From assembly GCF_003667445.1 (NCBI RefSeq), contig NZ_RCTF01000002.1, positions 186,001 to 250,000 of the forward strand: a DNA stretch of 64,000 bases, in the 5' to 3' direction. Below, in pieces: positions 26,010-33,821 of the stretch. Numbering within the stretch: the stretch's first letter is position 1; each line of letters starts with the position of its first letter. The translations under genes were made by a program, and so were the position numbers. The notes under the pieces were generated by a model. It searched no databases and was not told the origin of the DNA. It was given only the letters and a program-made list of their open reading frames with translations. This stretch comes from Xanthobacter tagetidis (GTDB taxonomy: Bacteria; Pseudomonadota; Alphaproteobacteria; Rhizobiales; Xanthobacteraceae).

Positions 26010-27491
26010 ATGAACACGCACACCCCCCCTCTCTCTCTGGTCAAGACCGGCGCCGAGCATGTGGCGAGCGTCAATGACGGGCGCAGCGTCTATCTCGACG
26101 GCAAGGTGGTGGGCGACGTGAGCGCGCACCCCGCGTTCCGCAATGCTGTCGCCTCCGCCGGCATGCTCTACGACTTCCAGGCCGCGCCCGAGAACCTGGA
26201 GGCCATGACCTTCGAGCTGAGCCCCGGCCGCCGGGTCAACCGCGCCTGGCAATTGCCGGAGAGCTACGAGGACCTCGTGGTCCGCCGCAAGGCGCTGGTG
26301 GCGCAGGCGGAGTTGACCGGCGGCTTCCTCGGCCGTTCGCCCGACCATGTGGCCTCCTCCATCTGCGGCCAATATATGGGCTTCGAGGTGTTCGAGCGGC
26401 ACGATGCCAAGCGCGCCGCCGCCTTCCGCGACTGGTTCGAGGACGTGCGCCGCCGCGACGTGTTTCTCACCTATGTCATCAACAACGTGCAGGGCGACCG
26501 CTCCAAGGCCTTCGGCAGCCAGCAGGAAGGCGCCGAGGACATGGTGGCCCGCATCGTCGACGAGGACGCGGGCGGCATCACCATCCGCGGCGCCAAGCTG
26601 TTCGCCACCAGCTCCATCATGGCGAACGAGATTTATGTCAGCTCCGGCCAGCCTTTGATGCCGGGCGAGGAGCACCTCGCCTTCTCCTGCGCCCTGCCGA
26701 TGAACGCGCCCGGCCTCAAGCTCCTGTCGCGCAAGTCGTTCGAGGCGCATGCGGTGAGCGAGTTCGACAACCCGCTCTCCGCCCGCTACGACGAGAACGA
26801 CGCGCTGGTGTTCTTCGACGACGTGAAGGTGCCGTGGGAGCGCGTGTTCACCTATCGCGACACCGACATGTGCCGCGCCCAGTTCCACGACACGCCCGGC
26901 CACGTCTACCAGAACTACCAGGCGCAGATCCGCCTCTCGGTGAAGCTGCGCTTCCTGGTGGGCCTCGCGCGGGCGCTCACCGACATCATCGGCACCTCCA
27001 ACTTCCCGCAGGTGCGCGACACTTTGGGCAAGCTCGCGGCGCAGGCGGCGATGATCGAGGGTCTCGTCTACGGCATGGAAGCGGCGGGCTATCGGCGCGG
27101 GCCCTATTACCTGCCCGACCGGCATCTGCTCTACACCGCGCAGGTGTTCTCGCAGGAGCTCTATCCGCAGGTGATCGGCACCATCCGCGAGCTCGCCGGC
27201 GGCGCGCTGTTGATGCTGCCCTCCTCGGTGGAGGACTTCTCCAACGACGAGCTCGCCCGCATCATCCGCCTGACGCAGATCTCCCCCGCCGTGAGCGGCG
27301 AGGACCGGGTGAAGCTGCTGAAGCTCACCTGGGACGCCGTGGGCTCGGAATTCGCCTCGCGCCACCAACAATACGAGATGTTCTACGCCGGGGCGCAATA
27401 CGTCACCCGCGGCCACAGCTTCCGCACCTACGACTGGGCGGGCGCGGCGAAGGCGGTGGACGTGATCGCGTCGCGGTATGGGCTGGGGTGA
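26010..27491 (+). CDS. 4-hydroxyphenylacetate 3-hydroxylase family flavin monooxygenase (HpaB-type)
   Basis: A 493-residue oxygenase of the two-component FADH2-dependent family (HpaB, PvcC and related). It has the acyl-CoA-dehydrogenase-like fold: N-terminal HpaB_N with RRVNRAWQLPESYEDL and YMGFEVFERHD, the flavin-binding middle (YVINNVQGDRSKAFGSQQ, GAKLFATSSIMAN) and the C-terminal four-helix domain (SNFPQVRDTLGKLAAQAAMI, SRHQQYEMFYAGAQYV). It would hydroxylate a phenolic or related substrate using FADH2 from a reductase. No HpaC-type reductase is encoded in the window, so one must act from elsewhere. GGGAG precedes ATG 26010. A decayed duplicate of its 3' end lies 330 bp downstream. Confidence 0.87.
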   Translation: MNTHTPPLSLVKTGAEHVASVNDGRSVYLDGKVVGDVSAHPAFRNAVASAGMLYDFQAAPENLEAMTFELSPGRRVNRAWQLPESYEDLVVRRKALVAQAELTGGFLGRSPDHVASSICGQYMGFEVFERHDAKRAAAFRDWFEDVRRRDVFLTYVINNVQGDRSKAFGSQQEGAEDMVARIVDEDAGGITIRGAKLFATSSIMANEIYVSSGQPLMPGEEHLAFSCALPMNAPGLKLLSRKSFEAHAVSEFDNPLSARYDENDALVFFDDVKVPWERVFTYRDTDMCRAQFHDTPGHVYQNYQAQIRLSVKLRFLVGLARALTDIIGTSNFPQVRDTLGKLAAQAAMIEGLVYGMEAAGYRRGPYYLPDRHLLYTAQVFSQELYPQVIGTIRELAGGALLMLPSSVEDFSNDELARIIRLTQISPAVSGEDRVKLLKLTWDAVGSEFASRHQQYEMFYAGAQYVTRGHSFRTYDWAGAAKAVDVIASRYGLG

Positions 27492-27821
27492 GGGGGGCGC
27501 GTGCGTGCCCTCCGGCGCCTTGCTCCCTCGGCGCAGCAGGGACGATTGACGTGACGGCGCGGCGGCAGACGGCAGGCGCTCACCGCGCCGCGCGGATGGC
27601 GCAGCCGAGCAGCTGAGCCACAAGCCGCCGCCGCTCCTTCTCGTCGCCGGGACATCGCCGAGACAAGCGTCCCCACAGACACGCCGCTGGCTTCTCCCGA
27701 CATCGCGCTGCTGATGGCCGCCGACGAACGGCACAACATCGCCATCCTCGACCCACTGCCACCAAAGAGGCCGCGACCCGGCGGTGGGGTGGGGCACCTT
27801 GAGGCGGTGAATTAATACCTG

Positions 27822-27950
27822 CAATACGGGGTGTTCGGGGCTGGGGCACAATACGTGACGCGCGGCCTAAGCTTCCGCACCACCGGCTGGGGGGCGGCGG
27901 CGAAGGCGGTCGAGGTGATTGCGTCGCGGTGGGGGATGGGGGGGCGGGCT
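27822..27950 (+). pseudogene. Remnant of a second hpaB-like gene (3' end only)
   Basis: The translated frame (AGAQYVTRGLSFRTTGW..., KAVEVIASRWG) aligns over about 39 residues with the C-terminus of the intact gene at 27369-27491, starting in both at Gln-Tyr and with roughly three residues in four identical. The frame has no stop over this stretch and many differences are conservative or at third positions, so it is the tail of a diverged paralogue rather than a fresh copy. Everything upstream of it is missing. The rest of the spacer 27492-28041 contains a short unrecognised fragment (27650-27813) and an inverted repeat GTGAAG-N6-CTTCAC at 27971-27988, just before the nuclease gene. Confidence 0.8.
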
Positions 27951-28041
27951 GCGAGACGGGATATCCAGTTGTGAAGTCCACGCTTCACGTGCAGAAATCG
28001 GACGCAAAGAAGTCCGAATCCCGCCGCTGGAGACTGGCCTG

Positions 28042-29295
28042 ATGCATCCCGCCGTATCTTCGTTAGCACCAATGTTGGTGCAACTGGATCGGCGGCGACC
28101 CGCCATTGATGCCGAACGGTTGGCTTCACAGCTCTACGGCGCACCCGATTTCTCGCCGATGAGATTATTTAATCCCGGAGAAGCCACACTTAGCCGAGTA
28201 ATCGCAGAGTTGTTCGACCCATCGGGGGCCCATGGGCAGGGTCCACTTTTCCTGAATGCGTTTCTCGGCGTTCTTGGGCTGCCGACTTTGGGCCAATTTG
28301 ACTGGTGTCGGATCCGCACGGAAGTGCCAGTTCGTCGAATGGAGACCGTTGGGGGCGATAGGCGCATCGATATCGTCATCGAGACGCCTGACCTTGTCAT
28401 TGGGATCGAGAACAAGCCCTGGGCGCCACAATCTGAGCGGCAGTTATCAGAGTATTGGTCCGCATTGACTGGTCGTCTGGATGGTAAAATTAAAAAATTG
28501 GCATTCATTTCTCAACAAGAAGCAGCCACTGCTCAGGAAAGCGTTTCAAGAGTTCCCTATGTAGCATCGGATGGCAGATCCCTTTATGCGATTTTTGACG
28601 GCGTTCTCGACAAGATCAAGGCCATTCCGGTGCGCGCCTTTGTCGTTGACCTTCTCTCCTATTTCGCCGCTCAATTCGGAGATAAGCCTTTGATGAAAGA
28701 AGATGACAGTCCCTTTCTTAATGCGGTCGATGAAATAATTTCCAAGAACGAAAATGCCCGAAAGGCAGCCTTTATTGTTTTATTGGCCGGACGCCGCTTG
28801 CACAAAAGCTCCATTGACGAAATTGAAGCATTCCTTACGGCTGACCTTCAGGCGATGGGGCTCCATGTTTGCGCGCCTTATTCGCTCCACGAGTGCCTTT
28901 CGGTACAGTATCGCCCGTGGAGTTTGCGTCGAGACACGTGGCCTGAACGTTGTGTTCTTGCGCTGGAAGCTCAACGGAGCCACTTCGAACAGATTCTGGT
29001 TGGTGTCCGGGCGCCGGATCCCAAACTGGGCGCACGGGCAAATGGGCAAGACTGCACCGATCATGACCGCCTGCGGAACGTGCGGGACAAGGTTGGCGGC
29101 GGTAGTCGCAGCCAATGGTGGCCATGCTACCAGTTGGCAACACCACGGGATTGGAGCCAAGAAGAAATTGCGCGGCTTGTGCTTGAAGAGCCCGGCCCCA
29201 TCGTTGCTCACCGGGACATCCAGCGGCTAAGGGATTATCTCGTCAGTCTTGCAAGTGCGATTGACGAATGCATTGAAATTGCTGGCGCGCCCTAG
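28042..29295 (+). CDS. PD-(D/E)XK nuclease-fold protein of putative foreign origin
   Basis: A 417-residue protein. The nuclease-fold core is recognisable: Glu56 in VIAELFDPSGAHGQGPLFLN, Asp110 in RRIDIVIETPD, and Glu123-x-Lys125 in IGIENKPWA. These match the PD-(D/E)XK motif layout (E...D...ExK) of the PDDEXK_4 group, often found in defence islands or as orphan genes. The C-terminal half (from ~225) is not recognised. The gene is clearly AT-richer than all its neighbours (runs such as TAAAATTAAAAAATTG at 28484). The start ATG 28042 is preceded by GGAGA. The stop codon at 29293-29295 lies inside the 3' end of the convergent tRNA-Glu gene, so the last four residues are read from tRNA sequence. 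A role in phage or plasmid defence is inference. Confidence 0.82.
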   Translation: MHPAVSSLAPMLVQLDRRRPAIDAERLASQLYGAPDFSPMRLFNPGEATLSRVIAELFDPSGAHGQGPLFLNAFLGVLGLPTLGQFDWCRIRTEVPVRRMETVGGDRRIDIVIETPDLVIGIENKPWAPQSERQLSEYWSALTGRLDGKIKKLAFISQQEAATAQESVSRVPYVASDGRSLYAIFDGVLDKIKAIPVRAFVVDLLSYFAAQFGDKPLMKEDDSPFLNAVDEIISKNENARKAAFIVLLAGRRLHKSSIDEIEAFLTADLQAMGLHVCAPYSLHECLSVQYRPWSLRRDTWPERCVLALEAQRSHFEQILVGVRAPDPKLGARANGQDCTDHDRLRNVRDKVGGGSRSQWWPCYQLATPRDWSQEEIARLVLEEPGPIVAHRDIQRLRDYLVSLASAIDECIEIAGAP

Positions 29296-29357
29296 GGGAG
29301 TCGAACCCCTCTCTCCACCGTGAAAGGGTGGCGTCCTAACCGATAGACGAAGGGCGC
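29283..29357 (-). tRNA. tRNA-Glu (anticodon TTC)
   Basis: Read on the minus strand it folds as a normal tRNA. The acceptor stem is GCGCCCT/AGGGCGC, the D arm contains CGGTTAGGA, the anticodon stem and loop are CCACC-CTTTCAC-GGTGG with anticodon TTC, and the T arm is AGGGG-TTCGACT-CCCCT. A discriminator G and an encoded CCA follow (29283-29285). The mature body without CCA is 29286-29357. Its 3' end overlaps the 3' end of the nuclease-fold gene by 13 bp. Confidence 0.97.
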
Positions 29358-29370
29358 TGCGGCGCCGGCC

Positions 29371-29399
29371 CTTATAGGGGGGACGGCCGCGGGCGGCAA
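29371..29399 (-). promoter_or_regulatory. Promoter of tRNA-Glu
   Basis: On the minus strand TTGCCG (29394-29399) and TATAAG (29371-29376) are separated by 17 bp. The -10 box lies 13 bp before the tRNA 5' end, followed by a GC-rich discriminator, as expected for a stable-RNA promoter. Confidence 0.65.
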
Positions 29400-29510
29400 G
29401 GGGTGGAGCGGAACCGCACGCGGGAACAGGGGAAAACTCGCCTCTGCCCGGTTCGTCCGCCAAGCAACCGGCTTTCCTTTCCCCGCCTCCGCCGCCAAGC
29501 GAGCGGGCAT

Positions 29511-29870
29511 CCCTCTCCCCCACGGGGAGAGGGCAGGGTGAGGGGGAAGGGACGCCGGGAGGCTGGAGCGCCGGGGGGCAATCCGGGCGGGGGAGACCCT
29601 TCACCCCGACCCTCTCCCCGTCGGGGAGAGGGGGCGCCGCGCGTGCCTACATTCGTTGTGCATAGAGCCCGAGCCGGATTCCCTCTCCCGCTTGCGGGGG
29701 AGGGCTGGGGAGGGGGCATCGGGCGAGGGCTGGGGAGGGGGGATCGGGCGAGGGCTGGGGAAGGGGCATGCTGGGTGAGGGGAGCGCCGATGGCTGTCCG
29801 TCGCCCCGCGGGGCTTTCCCCCACCCTTCCCTCCCCCGCACGCGGGGGGAGGGTTGGCGTCACTCCCGGT
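29511..29870. repeat. Hairpin-rich intergenic repeat block with 25-bp tandem units
   Basis: The 558-bp spacer between tRNA-Glu and gloA has no gene. It holds at least four hairpins of one family: CCCTCTCCCC-CAC-GGGGAGAGGG (29511-29533), CCCTCTCCCC-GTC-GGGGAGAGGG (29610-29632), a variant at 29681-29704 and another around 29828-29852. Between the last two are three tandem copies of a 25-27-bp unit, GGGCTGGGGAGGGGGCATC plus GGGCGA, at 29702-29778. Such elements are common in alphaproteobacterial genomes. A shorter relative follows the DUF3008 gene (about 62325-62370). Confidence 0.8.
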
Positions 29871-29918
29871 CGCGGCTGCCCGTTTCTCTGCCGAGGCGCC
29901 GACAGCCCGCCCCCGTTT

Positions 29919-30341
29919 TCACCACTTGCCGGTGTTCGGCATGGAGGCCCAGGGTTCGGCCGGCGGCTTGGGGCCGCCTTTGTTCAGAAGCTCCACCGAG
30001 ATGTTGTCCGGCGAGCGCACGAAGGCCATGTAGCCGTCCCGCGGCGGCCGGTTGATGGTGACGCCGGAGGCCATCAGGCGCTCGCAGGTGGCGTAGATGT
30101 CCTCCACCTCGAAGGCGAGATGGCCGAAATTGCGGCCCTCGTCGTAGGGCTCCGGGTCCCAATTGTGGGTCAATTCGATCTCGGCCACGCCCTCCTGGCC
30201 GGGCGGGGCGAGGAAGATCAGCGTGTAGCGCCCCTGCGGCACGTCCTTGCGGCGGACCTCCTTCAGCCCCAGCTTGTTGCAGTAGAAGTCCAGCGACTGG
30301 TCGACGTCGGTCACGCGGACCATGGTGTGCAGAAAGCGCAT
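29919..30341 (-). CDS. gloA: Lactoylglutathione lyase (glyoxalase I)
   Basis: A 140-residue VOC-fold enzyme that isomerises the hemithioacetal of methylglyoxal and glutathione to S-lactoylglutathione. The metal ligands are placed as in GloA: His5 ([10 protein letters not shown]), Glu in [10 protein letters not shown], His in [11 protein letters not shown] and Glu in [27 protein letters not shown] is the family N-terminal block. I place the start at ATG 30341, which gives the standard N-terminus; the frame is open upstream but the added sequence is not conserved. It is divergent from the sirtuin gene (60 bp). Glutathione is made with the gshA product encoded at 4.2 kb. Confidence 0.92.
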   Translation of the reverse strand: MRFLHTMVRVTDVDQSLDFYCNKLGLKEVRRKDVPQGRYTLIFLAPPGQEGVAEIELTHNWDPEPYDEGRNFGHLAFEVEDIYATCERLMASGVTINRPPRDGYMAFVRSPDNISVELLNKGGPKPPAEPWASMPNTGKW

Positions 30342-30401
30342 GGCGAGCCTCTTCGCTGTGGGCGCGACGGGAGGCCGGCGGCGTGCCGGCGGAGCGAACG
30401 T

Positions 30402-31172
30402 ATGATCTTCGAGCGCGATCTCAAGGGTGCGCAGGCGCGCCTTGGCGAACTTCTCGACAACGCGCGGCATGCGGTCGCCTTTACCGGCGCCGGCATCTCC
30501 ACCGAATGCGGCATTCCGGACTTCCGCTCCCCCGGCGGCCTGTGGAGCCAGAACAAGCCCATCCCCTACGACGTGTTCGTCTCCCACAAGGCGGCGCGCA
30601 ACGAGGCTTGGCGCCGACGCTTCGCCATGGAGGAGGCGTTCGGCGGCGCTCAGCCCGGCCGCGGCCACCGGGCGCTGGCGCGGCTCTTGTCGGCCGGGCG
30701 GCTCGCCGGCGTCATCACCCAGAACATCGACGGCCTGCACCAGGCCTCCGGCGTGCCGGACGCGCACCTGGTGGAACTGCACGGCAACGGCACCTACGCC
30801 ACCTGCCTCGAATGCGGCCAGCGCTATGAGCTTTCATGGGTGCGCGAGCGGTTCGAGGCTGCGGGTGGCCTCGCGCCCGATTGCGCGGCGTGCGGCGGGC
30901 CGGTGAAGTCCGCCACCATCTCGTTCGGCCAGGCCATGCCGGAGCGGGAGATGGCGCGCGCCGCCGCGCTCACCCGCGCCGCCGACCTGTTCATCGTCAT
31001 CGGCTCGTCCCTGGTGGTCTTTCCCGCCGCTGGATTCCCGCTCGAAGCCAAGCGGGCGGGTGCGAAGCTGGTCATCCTCAACCGCGAGCCCACGGATTTC
31101 GACGACATCGCAGACATGGTGTCGCGTTCCGAGATCGGCGACGTGCTCGGCCCATTTGCTGACCAAGCGTGA
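30402..31172 (+). CDS. cobB: NAD-dependent protein deacylase (SIR2/CobB family)
   Basis: A 256-residue sirtuin. The NAD-binding motif is [20 protein letters not shown], then [12 protein letters not shown] and the catalytic His in [10 protein letters not shown]. The zinc site is two Cys pairs, [10 protein letters not shown] and [16 protein letters not shown] and [12 protein letters not shown] complete the fold. It removes acetyl or other acyl groups from lysine, for example reactivating acyl-CoA synthetases, of which two are encoded in this window. ATG 30402 is preceded by GGAG at 7 nt; the open frame upstream is repeat DNA and not part of the gene. Confidence 0.93.
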   Translation: MIFERDLKGAQARLGELLDNARHAVAFTGAGISTECGIPDFRSPGGLWSQNKPIPYDVFVSHKAARNEAWRRRFAMEEAFGGAQPGRGHRALARLLSAGRLAGVITQNIDGLHQASGVPDAHLVELHGNGTYATCLECGQRYELSWVRERFEAAGGLAPDCAACGGPVKSATISFGQAMPEREMARAAALTRAADLFIVIGSSLVVFPAAGFPLEAKRAGAKLVILNREPTDFDDIADMVSRSEIGDVLGPFADQA

Positions 31173-31229
31173 AGAGGGTGGGCGAACCGTCGCCGACTTG
31201 CTATCGTAGGCCGCTCTCGCGGAATCGAG

Positions 31230-31260
31230 CGGTCGCGCGCGTTTGAGCGCGCGCCGACCG
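31230..31260 (+). terminator. Hairpin after the sirtuin gene
   Basis: CGGTCG-CGCGCG and CGCGCG-CCGACCG can pair with one bulged base around a TTTGAG-type loop, 58 bp after the cobB stop. No strong T-run follows. It could also sit in the leader of the cold-shock gene. Confidence 0.4.
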
Positions 31261-31368
31261 GCTTGCCCGCACGCTGGTCGGATACGCGTTCTCTGCCATC
31301 AGGTTAGGGGCGAATGCCCGGTTGGATCGAGCCAATGTGATCGGATCGCGCTCTGGGTCGGGGGGGAT

Positions 31369-31959
31369 ATGGGGTCTGACGGACTGGGGGTGGGCCCGCT
31401 CATCGAGGGAGCCACCGACGACGGCACGAGCGATGGCGTCGAGGCCCCCGTGGGGCTCGTCGAGATCGCCGGCGCCATCAAATGGTTCGACGCCTCGAAG
31501 GGGTACGGCTTCATCGTGCCCGACGGTGGCGGGCCGGACGTGCTCGTCCACGTGACCTGCCTGCGCCGCGACGGATTCCAGACCGCTATCGAGGGCGCAC
31601 GGGTAGTGTGCGAGGCGGTGCGCCGCGCCAAGGGCTTCCAGGCCTTCCGCGTGCTCTCGCTGGACCTGTCCACCGCCGTGCAGAGCCCTCCGCCGCCCAG
31701 CCGGGCGCGCGAGCTGGTGGAGCCCAAGGGCGGCTTCGAGCGCGCCACGGTGAAGTGGTTCAACCGCCTGCGCGGCTTCGGCTTCCTCACCCAGGGCGAG
31801 GGCACGCCGGACATCTTCGTGCACATGGAGACCCTGCGTCGCCACGGTCTGACCGAGCTGCGCCCCGGCCAGGCGGTTCTCGTGCGCTACGGCGACGGCT
31901 CCAAGGGCCTCATGGCCGCCGAGGTGAAGGCGGACGCGGACGGCTCTGCCGGCCACTGA
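31369..31959 (+). CDS. Cold-shock protein with two cold-shock domains
   Basis: A 196-residue protein carrying two CSD (OB-fold) domains. CSD1 is at about residues 30-95 (GAIKWFDASKGYGFIVPDGG, DVLVHVTCLRRDG) and CSD2 at about 125-190 (ATVKWFNRLRGFGFLTQGEG, DIFVHMETLRRHG). Both have RNP1 (K-G-[YF]-G-F-I/L) and RNP2 (VLVHV, IFVHM), so both should bind single-stranded nucleic acid. They are joined by a proline-rich linker (SPPPPSRAREL). This double-domain form is typical of alphaproteobacteria. ATG 31369 follows a G-rich site; the open frame upstream has no ribosome binding site. Confidence 0.9.
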   Translation: MGSDGLGVGPLIEGATDDGTSDGVEAPVGLVEIAGAIKWFDASKGYGFIVPDGGGPDVLVHVTCLRRDGFQTAIEGARVVCEAVRRAKGFQAFRVLSLDLSTAVQSPPPPSRARELVEPKGGFERATVKWFNRLRGFGFLTQGEGTPDIFVHMETLRRHGLTELRPGQAVLVRYGDGSKGLMAAEVKADADGSAGH

Positions 31960-32122
31960 GCCCCTCGCCCCCGGGCAAGGGCGCCGCAGAGCGCAGGGCA
32001 GAGCGGACATCCGCACGGCGGCGTCCGGTCGCAACACCGCTCATGTTGTCGCCACCATCCCGAACGCCTATGAGGGATCGCGCGCCGCGGTTCGGCGCTC
32101 CGATGGCCGAGGGTTCCACAAG

Positions 32123-32608
32123 ATGCACCGCATCCGCGCCTTTGCCCTGCTGCTCGCGCTCGGGCTGCTCGCGCCGCTCGCCCCGCTTTACGCCCAGCCG
32201 GCACCCGACAAGAGCGCCACCACCATGGCCCGGCAGGCGCTGGAGATCGCCACCGCCAAGGGGGTCCTGGTGTTCGAGGTGGAACTCGCCGACACCGACG
32301 CGCAGCGCGCCAAGGGACTGATGTTCCGCGACACGCTCGGCGACCGGCGCGGCATGCTGTTCGACTTCAAGGTCGATCAGCCGGTGGCCATGTGGATGAG
32401 GAACACCAAGATTCCGCTCGACATGCTGTTCATCCGCGCCGACGGCACCATCGCCCGGATCGCAGCGATGACCACGCCGTTCTCCGAGCAGACCATCTCG
32501 TCCGGCGAGCCGGTGCGGGCGGTGCTGGAGATCGACGGCGGCGCCGCCCGCCGCCTCGGCATCACGGCCGGCGACAAGGTGGCGCATCCCGTCTTCGCCC
32601 CCAGATAG
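32123..32608 (+). CDS. DUF192 domain secreted protein
   Basis: A 161-residue exported protein. A signal peptide spans about residues 1-25 (MHRIRAFALLLALGLLAPLA, cleavage likely after YAQ). The DUF192 core follows: FEVELADTDAQRAKGLMFRD, DQPVAMWMRNTKIPLDMLFI and the final ITAGDKVAHPVF. The family is widespread and periplasmic or envelope-associated; its function is not established. It often sits next to cold-shock genes in alphaproteobacteria, as here (164 bp). Confidence 0.88.
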   Translation: MHRIRAFALLLALGLLAPLAPLYAQPAPDKSATTMARQALEIATAKGVLVFEVELADTDAQRAKGLMFRDTLGDRRGMLFDFKVDQPVAMWMRNTKIPLDMLFIRADGTIARIAAMTTPFSEQTISSGEPVRAVLEIDGGAARRLGITAGDKVAHPVFAPR

Positions 32609-32632
32609 CCGACGCCGGCGTCCGCAGGGGCG

Positions 32633-33766
32633 TCAGGCGGAGGAGCCGGGCGTGTCGCACAGCCGGCCATAGAGACTGAGAATTTCCTCACTCATGCGCT
32701 GCGCCGTGAAACGCGCCTCGAAGTCGCGCCGGGCCGCGGCGCCCATGGCGCGCAGCTGCGGCCGCGAAAGGCCTCTGAGGCAGTCGGCGATGGATGCCGC
32801 ATCGAGCGGGAAGATGAGCCCCGAGCGTCCGTGATCGATGATCTCCGGCAGCGCGCCGCGGTCCGAGGCGAGCACCGGCGTGCCCTCCCGCATGGCCTCC
32901 ACCGCGACCAGGCCGAACCCTTCCCAGCGCGAGGGCATCACGAACGCATCGGCCGCCGCCATGCGCTGCGCCACCTCTTCGCGCGGCACCCAGCCGATAT
33001 AGTTGACCTTCGCGCCGGGTCGGGCCGGTGGGCTCGCGCCGGCCGGCAGCGGGCGGCCGTCTTCCCCCAAGGGCTCGCCCAGCACGTCGAGCTCGACCGG
33101 CACACCCTCGAGCTGCGCCATGGCATCGAGCAGGATGTCGAGGCCCTTCTGCCGGTCATGGCGCCCGGCGAACAGCAGGCGGAGGGGGCCATGCTCCGGC
33201 CGGACGACGCCGGCGCCCCGGGGCGCGGCGGCGATGCCGTTCCAGACCGTCACCAGCTTGGCCGCCGGCAGGCCGGCGGCCAAGGCGAGGCGGCGCTCGT
33301 CCTCGGAAATGGTGACGATGGCATCGCAGCCGAACGACAACGCCCGCTCCAGCCCGGAATAGACCTTCTTCTTCAGCGGCGAGATCTCCATGGCGAACGA
33401 CCAGCCATGCGAGCAATAGACAATCTTCGGCCGTCGCGGGCGCATCCCCAAAACCGTCCGGCCGACCACGCCGGCAAAGGTGCCGTGGATGTGGACCACG
33501 TCGGGGCGAAAGGCCGCCACCTCGGCGCTCAGCGCCACGCCGAGGCGCCGCAGCGATCCCGGATCGCGCCCGGTGCGCGCCCAGCCGGTGATGCGATGGC
33601 GCGGCAGATCGGGCGCGTGGTCGAGCTGAGGTCCGGGCAGGAGGAAGCGCACCCTTTCCTCGCCGAGCTGGTCGCGCTGGAACGCCCAGAGTTCCTGGAT
33701 ATAGGTGGCGGTGCCGCCCGGCAGGATTTCAGAGACGTGGAGGACGCGGGAAGGCGGGGCACTCAT
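32633..33766 (-). CDS. Glycosyltransferase family 4 protein
   Basis: A 377-residue GT-B fold glycosyltransferase. The N-terminal acceptor domain begins VLHVSEILPGGTATYIQELW. The C-terminal nucleotide-sugar domain has LFAGRHDRQKGLDILLDAM and PSRWEGFGLVAVEAMREG, containing the E-x7-E motif of GT4. It should transfer a sugar from a nucleotide donor in polysaccharide repeat-unit assembly on the cytoplasmic face of the inner membrane. It is the last gene of the leftward run that includes the GT52-like gene and the epimerase (55-bp gap). Confidence 0.88.
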   Translation of the reverse strand: MSAPPSRVLHVSEILPGGTATYIQELWAFQRDQLGEERVRFLLPGPQLDHAPDLPRHRITGWARTGRDPGSLRRLGVALSAEVAAFRPDVVHIHGTFAGVVGRTVLGMRPRRPKIVYCSHGWSFAMEISPLKKKVYSGLERALSFGCDAIVTISEDERRLALAAGLPAAKLVTVWNGIAAAPRGAGVVRPEHGPLRLLFAGRHDRQKGLDILLDAMAQLEGVPVELDVLGEPLGEDGRPLPAGASPPARPGAKVNYIGWVPREEVAQRMAAADAFVMPSRWEGFGLVAVEAMREGTPVLASDRGALPEIIDHGRSGLIFPLDAASIADCLRGLSRPQLRAMGAAARRDFEARFTAQRMSEEILSLYGRLCDTPGSSA

Positions 33767-33821
33767 CCTTGGCTCCGGTCATTGGCAGAGGTCAACGCGC
33801 GAAGCGGCGAAACCGGCTGCA

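Noticed and set aside
27492-27821. Possible gene or insertion-sequence fragment with a frame ending at about 27813
   Set aside because: A stretch such as SPDIALLMAADERHNIAILD looks protein-like, but no start, ribosome binding site or family could be supported, and no IS ends are visible.
29403-30401. Open frame extending the sirtuin by 333 codons upstream
   Set aside because: This part is repeat and hairpin DNA plus the antisense of gloA. The sirtuin starts normally at 30402 with a ribosome binding site.
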